Assembly: GCA_030789695.1 (NCBI GenBank)
Contig: CM061134.1
Coordinates: 67,307,486 to 67,371,485 of the forward strand
DNA from: Scilla litardierei
Taxonomy: Eukaryota; Streptophyta; Magnoliopsida; Asparagales; Asparagaceae
Direction: 5' to 3'
DNA: 64,000 nt
Below the pieces are notes generated by a model. It did no database searches, was not told the origin of the DNA, and saw nothing but the letters and a program-made list of their open reading frames with translations. Positions within the stretch are counted from its first letter, which is position 1; each line of letters opens with the position of its first letter. Shown here in pieces: positions 11,992 to 22,711 of the stretch. Made by a program: the position numbers and the translations under genes.

Positions 11992-13729
11992 TGTAATGCC
12001 CTACCAGCTACTGCACAAGTACTAGGGGGGTGAATAGTACTTTAAAATAATAAGGCGTATAATTCCAAATTAAATTGCACACAACTACCAAATCAATTTA
12101 CGGAAGCTTAAATTGAATGACAACAATGAAATTAACAATGCTAACAAACGATGTTAATGGGTTCGGATCCACCCAAGTCTCCCCGACTTGTTCCCGGTGA
12201 TCCTACGTCCCAACCACCCGGATCCCTTCCGGATACTTAAGTTAGAAACCCTAACTCAAGATTTCCACTATGAATATCTTGTGAAAAACCTTCACAAGAT
12301 CAAATCATACATGCAATGGCAAAGTGAATCCCACAACCCGGGATCACAAACTTCTCTCACAACCGAGAGAGCCAATAAGCAATATAAAAGAGTTTAGATG
12401 AAATAAATACTCTTACCACAAAATCCTATACCTTGAGTTTTTCTTACCCAATAGGTGGAATGAAGGATTTGAGGAAGATGAAGTTACCAAACCCTAGCAC
12501 CAAGGAAATGAGCAGCAATGGGTGCCTAGGGATGATTTGGAAACTTGAATCAAGCAATAGCTTGAAGAGCTCACCAAGAACAAGCTTCTCTCTAGATCTA
12601 GAAATGAGAGAGAATGGGTTTCTTGTGAGGAAGAGAGCTTTAGATTTGAGGGAGAATAGCTATCTCTTTAGAACTCAATGAATCTCTGAATGGAAGCTCT
12701 AACCCAGATAGAAATGACCTAGGTTCGTATTTATAGGAACCCAAAAACACAAGTTAGGTCATTCTCCAACGGAAAGAAATCTGTGAGAATTAGTCGGTCA
12801 AAGAACAGTCACTGACCGACTAGTTCATCAACTAGTCGGTCAGCCAAACAACAAGGACCGACTAAGAGTAGATCTGAGAAGAGATAGAATTTCAGACCTA
12901 GAAATCTAGTCGGTCCAAGAACACTGTCTGACCGACTAGTTTCACAACTAGTCGGTCATCCAATGAACGTAGACCGACTAAGAGGCAAAACAACTTAGTC
13001 TGAATGCAAAGTGACTTAGTCGGTCCAAGAACAAAAGTTGACCGACTAAATTGTCAACTAGTCGGTCACCAAACGTTCTTAGACCGACTAACGGTAAACA
13101 GTAGCTCAGGAGAAATTTAGAGTGAACAGTAAGTCACAACTAGTCGGTCAAAGAAGCATCACTGACCGACTAGTTCACAAACTAGTCGGTCGGTGAGTCA
13201 ACGTAGACCGACTAACTGTAAACAGTAAAGTCCAAGAATTTAAGGAATCAAACTAGTCGGTCCAAGAACAGTTGCCGACCGACTAGATCACCATCTAGTC
13301 GGTCAGTACTTGTTCTTGTACCAACTAACATGCACAACAAAGTCCGAATCGAAGCGCGACGCTTCGAGGAAGTTAGAATGAACTTGTGCAAGGATCCTAG
13401 AGCTACGAAATGAGCGTAATGAAGATATAGACGTGAGATATACTCAAGGCTTAACATTCTATATATCGAAGCTAAAAGACTATAAATAAAACCTTAATAA
13501 ACGGTCTTCGATAGCTTCGATTGAATCTTCATATTTTCCAAAGCGTCGCAAGAGCTTCAACGAAGCTTTAGGCATGAATATGAGCTTTGGAAAGTGTTGA
13601 GATGTCGCTTTGAATGTTCACGTGAAATTGGCGACGATCTCCAATATTGCGCTCACAAATTGTTAGTTCATGAATTATTTATGTTTGCTCATCATCCAAA
13701 ACCAAATCCGGGGAGTCCAATATTCAACA
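11992..13729 (-). repeat. Copia 3' LTR (sense minus)
   Basis: 1738 bp, nearly identical to 22712-24452. Small AT-rich and low-complexity ORFs inside both LTRs agree only because the LTRs are duplicates. Confidence 0.95.
12791..13330 (-). repeat. Palindrome array in copia 3' LTR (five units)
   Basis: Units begin at 12791, 12907, 13017, 13141 and 13254 (spacing 110-124). Each has TAGTCGGTC, about 13 bases, GACCGACTA, a short gap, then a second TAGTCGGTC...GACCGACTA pair. Stems are constant and loops vary. The same five units occur in the 5' LTR. Confidence 0.88.
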
Positions 13730-13742
13730 TTCTCCCCCTTTT
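13730..13742 (-). promoter_or_regulatory. Copia polypurine tract
   Basis: The minus strand reads AAAAGGGGGAGAA, directly before the 3' LTR start TGTTGAAT. Confidence 0.88.
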
Positions 13743-14696
13743 TGGTGATGACAAACCAACATAAATAATAATCAAAGATAATAATTCAAATGTAAAATAC
13801 TTACTCCCCCTGCATTTATGACACGTTAATTCCAAAATGAATATGAATGAATTGCATCAAGCAGACGAGTAAGATAAATAAAATGAATTGATTTTTGAAA
13901 TATCGGATTTTGAAAATCCTTATATGTATCTTAACTCCCCCTGAATCTAACATATCAAACTAGATTCTTGGAAATTGAGTTAAATTTTCATTTGCGCCTA
14001 TTTATTATCATTATCTCTCCCCCTTTGGCATTATCCCAAAAATGGGGGGCATACAACGACAACAATTAGGAAATGTAAAATCCAACATCGGGAGTCGTAG
14101 ACAAAGGCAATGGACCAACTTGACACCAAGGGAAAAATTGTGGAAATCAAAACAAGGTGTGCCAAATTTTCCATTATATAAAAAAATCAACGATAATCAA
14201 AATCATCAAAAATAAAATTTGGTATTTTTTTTATTTATTGAATAATGAAACATATTCTCCAATATTCAATATTTCTTGGTTAAATTTGTGCATGGAAAAC
14301 AATTCTATATTAATATAGAAATATAATCTATTTAACCAAGTTTTTAATCGTCGAGCGACGAATTCACAATTCAAATGCATTCAACGAATATATATAAAAA
14401 AAATGCACGACGAATAAATGACAAAGTGAATGACGATGAACATATATATATGTAGAGACAATGTGAGTATATCCAAAAAATATCACATCGAATATATGAG
14501 ATACATCATATCAAGCGCTACATATCATCAAAAAGAAATACATCATCCTCATCATCCTCATCAAAATAAATACTACAACAACGACAACATCCAAAATACA
14601 TCAAAACATCATAACCCTCATACTCAATCCTAACCCAAAATACTCTCGCTAAGATATATCATCCAAATCGTATATGGAGAGTCCTCGGAACAACGA
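13743..14696 (-). other. Copia 3' untranslated region
   Basis: AT-rich, non-coding. It contains several CTCCCCCT purine-tract-like blocks on the minus strand (near 13804, 13937 and 14022), which resemble extra polypurine tracts. Confidence 0.65.
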
Positions 14697-16355
14697 TCAC
14701 GAGGAGGAGGCTGGATCTGCAGCGTCCGTGGGTCCAGTCGAAGGAGTGGACTCAGGATCTGCAGGGAGCAGAGGTGTCTCAACAGATGGAATCGTCGGGG
14801 CAGGAGTCGAGATCTCAGGAACAGGCTCTACAGCAGCATGAGTCTCGACAGAAGCAGCAGCAGCAGATACATGAGCAGGCTCGGAAACTGGGTCAGCAGC
14901 AGGCTCAAAAGGCTGAAGAGCTGCAGCAGATGGCTCTGGAACACCGGAAGAGGTGGCAACTCCAGGAGCAGAAGTGGAAGTACCAGCAGCAGCAGCAGCA
15001 GTGGCCTCATCGCCACGGGCAAAAGAAGTAGCAAGCTCGTCAAGCTCCTCATCGTCCATCTCCTCGGCCTCAGACACCGAAGGAGGAAGCTCAATCCCCA
15101 TCATACGAGCCATACGGCAGACTACCTCCTCAGTACGATCCAAACGGGAGTCGTGCTGACGAAGTAGGCGTACGACATCGTCCAATGTAGCAGGGGAAGA
15201 CGAGGCAGCAGCAGCTGACGGAGTAGACTGAGAAGCAGATGCGGTAGACCTCTGCATGTGACGAAGAGCCGCTAGAGATTTCTTCACGGCCGTCGCGTTC
15301 AGAGGCGTACCCAAAGGACGCTCATCGTCAGGAGGGAGGGGGACTCGGAAATGACGGAATACGAGAGTCAACAGGCAAGGGTATGGAATGTGCGTAGACT
15401 TATTGGTCTTGCGTATACACTCGAAAGAATCCATCTTATCGAGTATCACGCGAGCCCAATTTATCTCGCACCCCAAGAAAAGAGCGTATATGAGCTTCAA
15501 AAACGGCTGAGAGGGGAGTGAAGAGGATCCATACTTAGGGAGGAGACACGACTTCAAAATCAGGTTAAGAACCCACGCATTCGGCTTAAAAGATTTCGAT
15601 GGAACACCAATGAATGCGGAGGGGATAACCTGGAAAATCTCTGAAAGAATAGACTGATCCAAGGAAGAAATGTCGTCTACGGAAATGTCCGAAGGGAGGA
15701 GACCACACGACGCACAACCAAGGATCTCCCCCAAGATTTCTGCCGTGAGAACTATTGGAGTTCCCAAGACAGTCATCTCAATGGAGTGGCTGGCGTCGTA
15801 CTGGCCTCGAATACGGTTGGCATAGAACAATTTCACGAGGCGAGGGTACGGTTTGGGATTGGCCTTGGGGTCGAATCGGAGATAGTCTAGAAGGCCACTA
15901 TAAGAGAGAAGATCAGCAAGGCCGAGAAAATCAGAGAACTGAACGTAATGCTCCAACAGCAGTGGACAGTGTTCTATACGGTTGTACGCGGCGAGACACT
16001 GAGGGTCATCGCGGCACAACGATATGTCTACACCGCCAACTGGCATAGGAGCTTTACCCTTGGCCTTACGGGTCTTCGGAGGTGGGGTAGGTTCCCTAGT
16101 AGGCTCATCCTCTGGGATAAAATCAGTGTCGGAATCGGGAGGAGTAGCCGGAGAGTGAAGAATAGGCTTTTTGGTCTTGGATTTGCGGGGTTTAACTATG
16201 GCAGTCCTAGGCTTCTTAAGAGGAGGCGACGAAGGAGATGCTTGGGTAGACTTGGCATGACGCTTAGGCTTTGGGGGATTCCTAGGGTCCGAAGGTTGTT
16301 CTACGGTCATAGGAGAGGCCCCGGAAGAGGCGATCGGAATGCGAGTCTTAGCCAT
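14697..16355 (-). CDS. Copia ORF3, env-position protein with plant-transposon domain
   Basis: 552 residues, intact, downstream of pol where SIRE elements carry an env-like ORF. Residues 1-110 are Lys/Pro/Ser-rich with likely nuclear-localisation clusters (KPRKSKTKKP). Residues about 130-370 match the plant 'putative plant transposon protein' domain (PF20167-like: FSDFLGLADLLSYSGLLDYL, LVKLFYANRI, INWARVILDKM, CLLTLVFRHFRVPL). The C-terminal 150 residues are Ala/Ser/Pro/Glu low complexity. I see no signal peptide, furin site or membrane anchor, so an envelope role is not supported. Its function is unknown. The same kind of protein is encoded alone by some gypsy-like elements, so capture is possible. 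The start is the first ATG after the spacer. Confidence 0.8.
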   Translation of the reverse strand: MAKTRIPIASSGASPMTVEQPSDPRNPPKPKRHAKSTQASPSSPPLKKPRTAIVKPRKSKTKKPILHSPATPPDSDTDFIPEDEPTREPTPPPKTRKAKGKAPMPVGGVDISLCRDDPQCLAAYNRIEHCPLLLEHYVQFSDFLGLADLLSYSGLLDYLRFDPKANPKPYPRLVKLFYANRIRGQYDASHSIEMTVLGTPIVLTAEILGEILGCASCGLLPSDISVDDISSLDQSILSEIFQVIPSAFIGVPSKSFKPNAWVLNLILKSCLLPKYGSSSLPSQPFLKLIYALFLGCEINWARVILDKMDSFECIRKTNKSTHIPYPCLLTLVFRHFRVPLPPDDERPLGTPLNATAVKKSLAALRHMQRSTASASQSTPSAAAASSSPATLDDVVRLLRQHDSRLDRTEEVVCRMARMMGIELPPSVSEAEEMDDEELDELATSFARGDEATAAAAAGTSTSAPGVATSSGVPEPSAAALQPFEPAADPVSEPAHVSAAAASVETHAAVEPVPEISTPAPTIPSVETPLLPADPESTPSTGPTDAADPASSS

Positions 16356-17270
16356 AGTACTACGAGCACAATCAATCGAAGAAAATCACAAGTAACCTAG
16401 AGATTACAAGCTAACAACCCTAGAGATCAAGAAATTCGAAAATAGACCAAACCCTAGAATACCTAGGAGGAGAAATCGAACCCTAGGGGAAGAAATCGAC
16501 CTAGAAGAGAGAGGGAGATACCTAGGAGGCTGAGTCGACGGCGGCGGACGGCGGCGATGGCCGGAGAAATGGCCGGAGACGAAGAGAATGTGAAGGGGCT
16601 CGATGGGGGTTTGGGGTTTTCGGGCTGGAGCAAAAGAGAAGACCGACTAATAGAGAGATTAGTCGGATGAAGGATGAGTATAAGTCGGTCTGGAATCAAA
16701 AAGACGTAACTGCCCTAACACACTTAGTCGGTCACAGTTCAATCACTGACCGACTAGATTACGATCTAGTCGGTCGGTCAATGAGCTTGAACCGACTAAG
16801 TCGAAACAGAGGCACAGAGTGATTTTTAGGGCTAGATTTAGTCGGTCGCAGTATACTTACTGACCGACTAGTTTTCAATCTAGTCGGTCGGAAAGTGTAC
16901 TATGACCGACTAACGAAAGAAAATGATAGGAGATGGATATTTGCTTGATCTAGTCGGTCTGAGTTCATTTGCTGACCGACTAGATGAGCATCTAGTCGGT
17001 TGACAAGAGAACTGAAACCGACTAGAAGAGTCCAAAAGTAGAAATTTTGATTTCTCTACACAAACCACTTGGATGAAACATCCTAACTCACTCATTAGTC
17101 ATCTGAATTACCCCATAAAACGTCGAAATCTTAAATACGACATTGAAATATGAATTCGATCATAAATTCAAATAAATCACATAAAATTCCCAAAAATTCA
17201 ATTAATCTAGCATGAATGAAATATCGCTAAATATATTAGCATGCAAGATGATTGAATTTAAATATGAATC
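16356..17270 (-). other. Copia pol-ORF3 spacer with three palindrome units
   Basis: 915 bp, no gene. It contains three units of the TAGTCGGTC/GACCGACTA palindrome at about 16724-16801, 16839-16914 and 16951-17026, the same module as in the LTRs. Just upstream of ORF3 a T-rich stretch ends CTCGTAG, a possible splice acceptor for an ORF3 mRNA; this is speculative. Confidence 0.7.
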
Positions 17271-20200
17271 CTATATCTCGGATTCACCCATAATCCCCAA
17301 TTCTCGACGCAACCGCACAAAGGAGTCCTCCTTTAGGGGTTTCGTGAAAATATCGGCGATTTGCTTTTGGGTTTCAACGTACACTAAAATGATGTCCTTT
17401 TTAGCAACATGGTCATCTAAGAAATGGTGTCGGACATCTATGTGTTTCGATCGGGAATGGTGCACCGGATTCTTTGAAAGACAAATAGCACTTTGGTTAT
17501 CCACCATGATAGGGCTAGTATCACAATGAATACCAAAATCCTTCAATGTGTGTCTCATCCAAAGAACCTGGGCACAAGCGGCACCGGCGGCAATATATTC
17601 CGCCTCGGTGGTTGAAAGTGATACCGAATTTTGCTTCTTGGAAAACCAAGAGACAAGAGAATTTCCTAGAAAATGGCAAGTGCCACTAGTACTTTTCCTG
17701 TCGGATTTGCATCCCGCATAATCAGCGTCACTATATGAGACTAACTCATATGTGCTAGATCTCGGATAAAGTAATCCAAAATCTAATGTGTAACTTAGAT
17801 AGCGAAAAATACGTTTTACCGCTACTAAGTGAGAATCCTTAGGTTGAGACTGATAACGAGCACATATACATACGGCAAACATAATATCGGGCCTACTTGC
17901 GGTAAGATAAAGCAAACTACCTATCATACCTCGATATAGACGAATGTCTACATCCTTACCGCCCGTATCCTTGTCAAGATGCGTAGTCGTGCTCATTGGA
18001 GTCTTTTTCCCAGAGGCATTCTCCATTCCAAATCGCTTTAGCAACTCCACCTTGTACTTCGTTTGGTGGATGAAGATTGCATCGTTCATTTGGCGAATTT
18101 GGAGACCTAAGAAATATTTGAGTTCGCCCATGTGGCTCATCTCAAATTGTTCCTTCATCACATTAGAAAACTCTTCGCAAAGAGCGAAGTTAGTAGCACC
18201 GAAAATGATATCATCAACATAAATTTGAACTAATAAAATATCATTATTTGCATGCTTAATAAAAAGTGTTGAATCGGCTTCGCCCATTTTAAAATTCAAA
18301 TCCAAAAGAAAATTCTTTAGGCGATCATACCAAGCTCGAGGAGCTTGTCTCAACCCATAAAGAGCTTTCTTTAGTTTAAAAACGTGATTTGGAAATTTTT
18401 CATTTATGAAGCCCGGAGGTTGAGAAACGTAAACTTCCTCAACGACATCTCCGTTTAAAAATGCACTTTTAACATCCATTTGAAATAATTTAAAATTCTT
18501 ATGGCATGCAAAAGACAAAAGTAATCTAATTGATTCTAATCTAGCTACCGGAGCGAAAGATTCTTCGAAATCGATTCCTTCCTCTTGACGATAGCCTTGA
18601 GCTACTAACCGAGCTTTGTTCCGGACGACGACTTGGTTTTCGTCGGTTTTGTTCTTGAAGATCCACTTTGTCCCTATGACGGTGTGGTTCTTCGATGGCA
18701 ATGGAACAAGCTCCCAAACTTCATTCCTCTCGAATTGAATGAGCTCCTCCTCCATGGCTAAGATCCAAGCGCAATCTTCGCATGCTTCATTAATATTCTT
18801 TGGCTCTATCGATGAGGCAAAGGCACAATTTGCGAAGTGGTGAACTTGCGATCTCGTCTTGACACTATCATAGATATTGCCAATGACTTGCTCATGGGGA
18901 TGGTCACGAACCGAATGAAGCCGTTTGGGAATACCTTGATCACTTGGAACATTCTCAACAACTTCATTAGTTGGGTTAGTCTCAATAGAATCAATAGAAT
19001 CATTAGACTTAGAATTATCAAACGAATCACATAAAACATCCATAGAATCATTATCATTTGAAATTCTAGTTGGAACAAATCCTTCATTAAACGAGACATG
19101 AAGCGATTCCTCGATCGTTGAGGTTCGTTTGTTGAATATCCGGTAGGCTTTGCTACGCGTAGAATATCCAACAAAAATCCCCTCATCGGATCTCGGATCG
19201 AATTTGTCCAAACTACCATATGTGTTCTTAATAAAACATTTCGAACCAAAAACACGAAAATGTTTAACTTGAGGCAACCTACCAAACAACAATTCATAAC
19301 AATTTTTTTTAGTGCCGGGCCTCAAAAGTATTCTATTAAACACATAGCAAGCGGTGTGTACCGCTTCCGCCCAAAATTGATGGCCAAGTTGGCTATCATC
19401 AAGCATAGTGCGAGCACACTCCACTAGCGTCCTATTCTTTCTCTCAACTACACCATTTTGAGGAGGTGCACGAGGGAAAGAGAAGGTGTGAGTAATACCA
19501 ACTTCATCACAAAATGTCTCAAAAGACTCATTCTCAAATTCACCTCCATGATCACTACGAATAGTGACAATGGTGGTTCCTAAGAGATTTTGTACTTTCT
19601 TAACAAAAATTGTGAAGTTTTCAAAAGCTTCATTTTTATTACACAATGAAAATACCCAAGTAAATCTTGAATAGTCATCTACGATGACAAGTCCATACCT
19701 TGCATTTCCTAAGGAAGCTACTCTAGTTGGCCCAAATAAATCTAGATGTAATAGCTCTAGTGGCCGTTTAGTAGAGATGCTTTTCTTAGGTTTAAATGAA
19801 GATTTAGGATGCTTGCCGCGTTGACAACAATCACAAAAACTTTTCTTTTCAAAAACAAGCTTCGGAAAACCTTTAATAGAATTCAATTTTGAAAGCTTAT
19901 ATAGTGTTCCAAAGTTCACATGTCCAAAGCGTCGATGCCATAAGTGTTGTTCACTTGTGTTGGCAACAAGACATTGTTCATATGACTTAGGAAGATCCAA
20001 AATATAGATGTCTTTACGACGAGTTCCGGAAAATAATAATTTATCATTATCCTTTCTTAAAATATGACACAATCCTTTCGCAAAGCTAACTTTGTAACCT
20101 TTGTCACAAAGTTGGCTTATTGAAATAAGATTATGATTTAAACCACTAACAAGATAAACATCACTAATTAATGGTTTAGAAGGGTTACCGACTTTACCAA

Positions 20201-20387
20201 CACCTATGATGGTTCCGCTCTCGTTGCCTCCAAATACGACGCGGTTTCCATTCGCAATGGGAACCACTCCGGAGAGCAAACGAGCGTCACCCGTCATGTG
20301 TTTGGAGCACCCGCTATCGAGTATCCAATTCCCTTTGGAGCTAAATTTAAATTTGATGCTCCTTTTCTTTTTCTTTTCCTTGAGTAC
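17271..20387 (-). CDS. pol: Copia Pol (protease-integrase-RT-RNase H)
   Basis: The frame is open from 20387 to the stop at 17271. The first ATG (20297) lies after the protease active site [11 protein letters not shown] (Asp codon 20318-20316), so it is not the true start. In order: protease; GAG-pre-integrase HHCC finger (HLWHRRFGH...[10 protein letters not shown]); integrase with D (LDLFGP), D (SDHGGEF) and E (NGVVERKNR); RT with [36 protein letters not shown] and catalytic YVDDIIFG; RNase H with [15 protein letters not shown] and DNQSAI, ending [10 protein letters not shown]. All catalytic residues are present. Upstream, gag and the conserved TQGK spacer are in different frames across an A-rich run (20361-20381), so Gag-Pol needs a frameshift that may be a mutation. 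Confidence 0.93.
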   Translation of the reverse strand, partial: VLKEKKKKRSIKFKFSSKGNWILDSGCSKHMTGDARLLSGVVPIANGNRVVFGGNESGTIIGVGKVGNPSKPLISDVYLVSGLNHNLISISQLCDKGYKVSFAKGLCHILRKDNDKLLFSGTRRKDIYILDLPKSYEQCLVANTSEQHLWHRRFGHVNFGTLYKLSKLNSIKGFPKLVFEKKSFCDCCQRGKHPKSSFKPKKSISTKRPLELLHLDLFGPTRVASLGNARYGLVIVDDYSRFTWVFSLCNKNEAFENFTIFVKKVQNLLGTTIVTIRSDHGGEFENESFETFCDEVGITHTFSFPRAPPQNGVVERKNRTLVECARTMLDDSQLGHQFWAEAVHTACYVFNRILLRPGTKKNCYELLFGRLPQVKHFRVFGSKCFIKNTYGSLDKFDPRSDEGIFVGYSTRSKAYRIFNKRTSTIEESLHVSFNEGFVPTRISNDNDSMDVLCDSFDNSKSNDSIDSIETNPTNEVVENVPSDQGIPKRLHSVRDHPHEQVIGNIYDSVKTRSQVHHFANCAFASSIEPKNINEACEDCAWILAMEEELIQFERNEVWELVPLPSKNHTVIGTKWIFKNKTDENQVVVRNKARLVAQGYRQEEGIDFEESFAPVARLESIRLLLSFACHKNFKLFQMDVKSAFLNGDVVEEVYVSQPPGFINEKFPNHVFKLKKALYGLRQAPRAWYDRLKNFLLDLNFKMGEADSTLFIKHANNDILLVQIYVDDIIFGATNFALCEEFSNVMKEQFEMSHMGELKYFLGLQIRQMNDAIFIHQTKYKVELLKRFGMENASGKKTPMSTTTHLDKDTGGKDVDIRLYRGMIGSLLYLTASRPDIMFAVCICARYQSQPKDSHLVAVKRIFRYLSYTLDFGLLYPRSSTYELVSYSDADYAGCKSDRKSTSGTCHFLGNSLVSWFSKKQNSVSLSTTEAEYIAAGAACAQVLWMRHTLKDFGIHCDTSPIMVDNQSAICLSKNPVHHSRSKHIDVRHHFLDDHVAKKDIILVYVETQKQIADIFTKPLKEDSFVRLRRELGIMGESEI

Positions 20388-20440
20388 CTAAAGATAGACA
20401 CTTTCATATCATGGTACCCAAGGTCATTGGGTCCAAGGGA
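20361..20440 (-). other. Gag-pol junction with frame breaks
   Basis: The gag stop is at 20441-20443. The protease frame is closed by TAG at 20388-20390. Between, the LGTQGKE stretch typical of the gag-protease spacer sits in a third frame. The (A)nG-rich run at 20381-20361 is the likely site of an indel. Confidence 0.55.
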
Positions 20441-22684
20441 TTAGACCTTTGGAAGCCAAGTCCAAGTGGACTTAGACTTCCCCACATAATTCTTACTATG
20501 CACAACATCCGAAAAATAAGCATTCATGTACATTTGTTTTTCGTCCATGCTTGTGTGCTTTGGGCTCCAAATAGTGAATATTTTGGGAGCCATCATCCTA
20601 TTGGGTGCATGCATGCGACGTTGATTTCTACGTGATGCATGTTGTGGATAGGCATACGGGACATGATGGAATGGTGCACGACGAGAATTATTCATATGAT
20701 GCGGTGGGTGAACATATGCATGTGTGGGAACACGTGCGTGAGGGTGTCTCACATGGTGTGCACGTGCCCGAGAATGTGTTGCATAAAAATCATCATATGT
20801 GTGAGATGGTGGAGTAGGACGTGTGTTCCTACGTGGCATGGTATTTGTGTACATATAAGCATGGCCCTTCTTTGGAGGTCCACCCATAGTGGGTTTCTTT
20901 TCGAAAGAGGGTGTGGACGAGGTGGAAGCACCATTGGTAGATGAACTACCAATAGAGTGTTTGCTACCACTCGTAGAGTCACCGGAAGTTGGCCTAACAA
21001 AGGTAGTGGCCGCTTTGGATGGACATCCCATCGTATACCCCAAACCAATGTGGTGATTGGCCGGAAGTAAGTCACTTAGGATTTTATCCAAATGGTCCTT
21101 ACCTTTATTGAATCTATTGATTCGGCCTAATGTGTTCTCATAATTCTCTTTGAGAGAACGCATTGAAGTATCTAAAGTGGATACTTGCGATGTGAGCACA
21201 TAAACACGAGATTTAAGATTCTCGTTCTCAATACTCAAAGTTGAGTTTTGAGAAGTTAAATCCGCTATCTTATGTTCTTCCGCATCCTCAATGCTAACAT
21301 GTTCGAGTTTAGATTTGAGATTCGCAATCTCATTTCTTAACTCTTCAACAACGGTGTCGTTGTTGGTGATGATATTCTTAGGCGATGTTTGAATGCTAGC
21401 TAGGTCATCTTTTACCTTAGTATATCTATTTACTAACTTAGTGTATTTTGACCAAAGTTGAGAGTTAGCATTTCTTAGATCATCCATCGTTACCTCATCG
21501 CTTTCGTCATTACTATCATCGGAAGAGGAGGATCCTTGATCGTTCTCCTCTCTTGCCATGAAGCACATATGTGCTTGCTCCACTTTCTCATCATCCGACT
21601 CTCCGCTTGAGGAATCCTCGGAGTCGGTGAATGTTGCTCCGACAAGTCCTTTCTTGTACCTCTTTTTGTATTTCTTGGACTTATCGAATTTTGGCGCCTT
21701 CCACTTCTCCTTTTGTTTGTTGAGAGGACACTCCGCTTTCATGTGTCCTGGCTTATTGCACTTGAAACACAAAGGAGAGGAAGAGGCGTTAGAAGAACCA
21801 AATTTACCTTTGGTCTTGAAGTTACCTTTCCGGAAGAAACGGTTGAACTTCTTGGCCATGAGTGCCATGGACTCCAAGTCCAACTCGTTTTCCGAGTCTT
21901 CATCATCGGAAGATGTGGATGAAGCCGCCTTGAATGCAATCGCCTTTTTCTTAGGCGCATCTAGGTTCAAATATGACTTCATCTTTTCTTGTAGCTTCAC
22001 CTTGCTATCTTTGCGTACCTCGTATGACATCAAAGTACCCATTAGTTGAACTACGGTATATTTGTTCATGTCATTACCTTCCTCGATGGCGAAGGTACGT
22101 TTTTCCCAAGAAGAGGGAAGTCCTTCAATAAGCTTTAAGCACTTCTCCTTTTGAGTGTAGATCTTGCCGAGGGCCTCTAACTCGTTTATTATGTCAACGA
22201 AGCGAGCGTAATATTCTTTCATCTTCTCGCCCTGTTGCATATGAAACATTTCGTAATCTTTGGTTACGACAACGAGTTTAGAGTCTCTTACCCGACTCGT
22301 CCCTTCATGTAGTATGAGGAGAGAGTTCCAAATTTGATATGCACTCTTACATGTGCATATCTTATTGAAGTCCTCGGGCTCCAATGCGCATTGCAAGGCG
22401 TTCATTGCCTTGGCATTGCTTACCTCCGCGGCGACCTCCGCGGTAGTCCATTTCTCAAAATCTTCTTCTTCGGGCTCGATGTACTCCTTCATTGTAGTCC
22501 TCCATAAAGATGCACTTCGGAGGAAGGTTTCCATCCGACATTTCCAGTACCCGTAGTTGGTACCGTTGAAGAATGGAGGCCTTGTAGAGGAATGTCCTTC
22601 CATCACCGATGACGCTCCTTCACGGTTCCTGAAGGTGTCGTAGTTGGAAGGTGGAGGCACGGTCTTGTTGTCGTTGGCAGACAT
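20441..22684 (-). CDS. gag: Copia Gag
   Basis: 747 residues. The structural protein packages element RNA in cytoplasmic particles. Residues about 33-230 are a copia-type gag core (RPPFFNGTNYGYWKCRME start, CLKLIEGLPSSW late). A CCHC zinc knuckle (CFKCNKPGHMKAEC) is near residue 310. Acidic Ser/Asp-rich and Lys-rich segments follow. A long coiled coil lies around 420-540. A strikingly His/Arg-rich tract (AHHVRHPHARVPTHAYVHPPHH) covers roughly 640-690. The ATG lies 10 nt beyond the PBS, consistent with a short leader. The frame is intact and stops at 20441, 53 bases before the protease frame opens. Confidence 0.93.
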   Translation of the reverse strand: MSANDNKTVPPPSNYDTFRNREGASSVMEGHSSTRPPFFNGTNYGYWKCRMETFLRSASLWRTTMKEYIEPEEEDFEKWTTAEVAAEVSNAKAMNALQCALEPEDFNKICTCKSAYQIWNSLLILHEGTSRVRDSKLVVVTKDYEMFHMQQGEKMKEYYARFVDIINELEALGKIYTQKEKCLKLIEGLPSSWEKRTFAIEEGNDMNKYTVVQLMGTLMSYEVRKDSKVKLQEKMKSYLNLDAPKKKAIAFKAASSTSSDDEDSENELDLESMALMAKKFNRFFRKGNFKTKGKFGSSNASSSPLCFKCNKPGHMKAECPLNKQKEKWKAPKFDKSKKYKKRYKKGLVGATFTDSEDSSSGESDDEKVEQAHMCFMAREENDQGSSSSDDSNDESDEVTMDDLRNANSQLWSKYTKLVNRYTKVKDDLASIQTSPKNIITNNDTVVEELRNEIANLKSKLEHVSIEDAEEHKIADLTSQNSTLSIENENLKSRVYVLTSQVSTLDTSMRSLKENYENTLGRINRFNKGKDHLDKILSDLLPANHHIGLGYTMGCPSKAATTFVRPTSGDSTSGSKHSIGSSSTNGASTSSTPSFEKKPTMGGPPKKGHAYMYTNTMPRRNTRPTPPSHTYDDFYATHSRARAHHVRHPHARVPTHAYVHPPHHMNNSRRAPFHHVPYAYPQHASRRNQRRMHAPNRMMAPKIFTIWSPKHTSMDEKQMYMNAYFSDVVHSKNYVGKSKSTWTWLPKV

Positions 22685-22694
22685 AGCTAAGTAT

Positions 22695-22709
22695 CTGGCT
22701 CTGATACCA
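22695..22709 (-). promoter_or_regulatory. Copia primer-binding site (initiator tRNA-Met)
   Basis: The minus strand reads TGGTATCAGAGCCAG, two bases after the end of the 5' LTR. It is complementary to the 3' end of plant initiator tRNA-Met, the usual copia primer. Confidence 0.92.
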
Positions 22710-22711
22710 AA

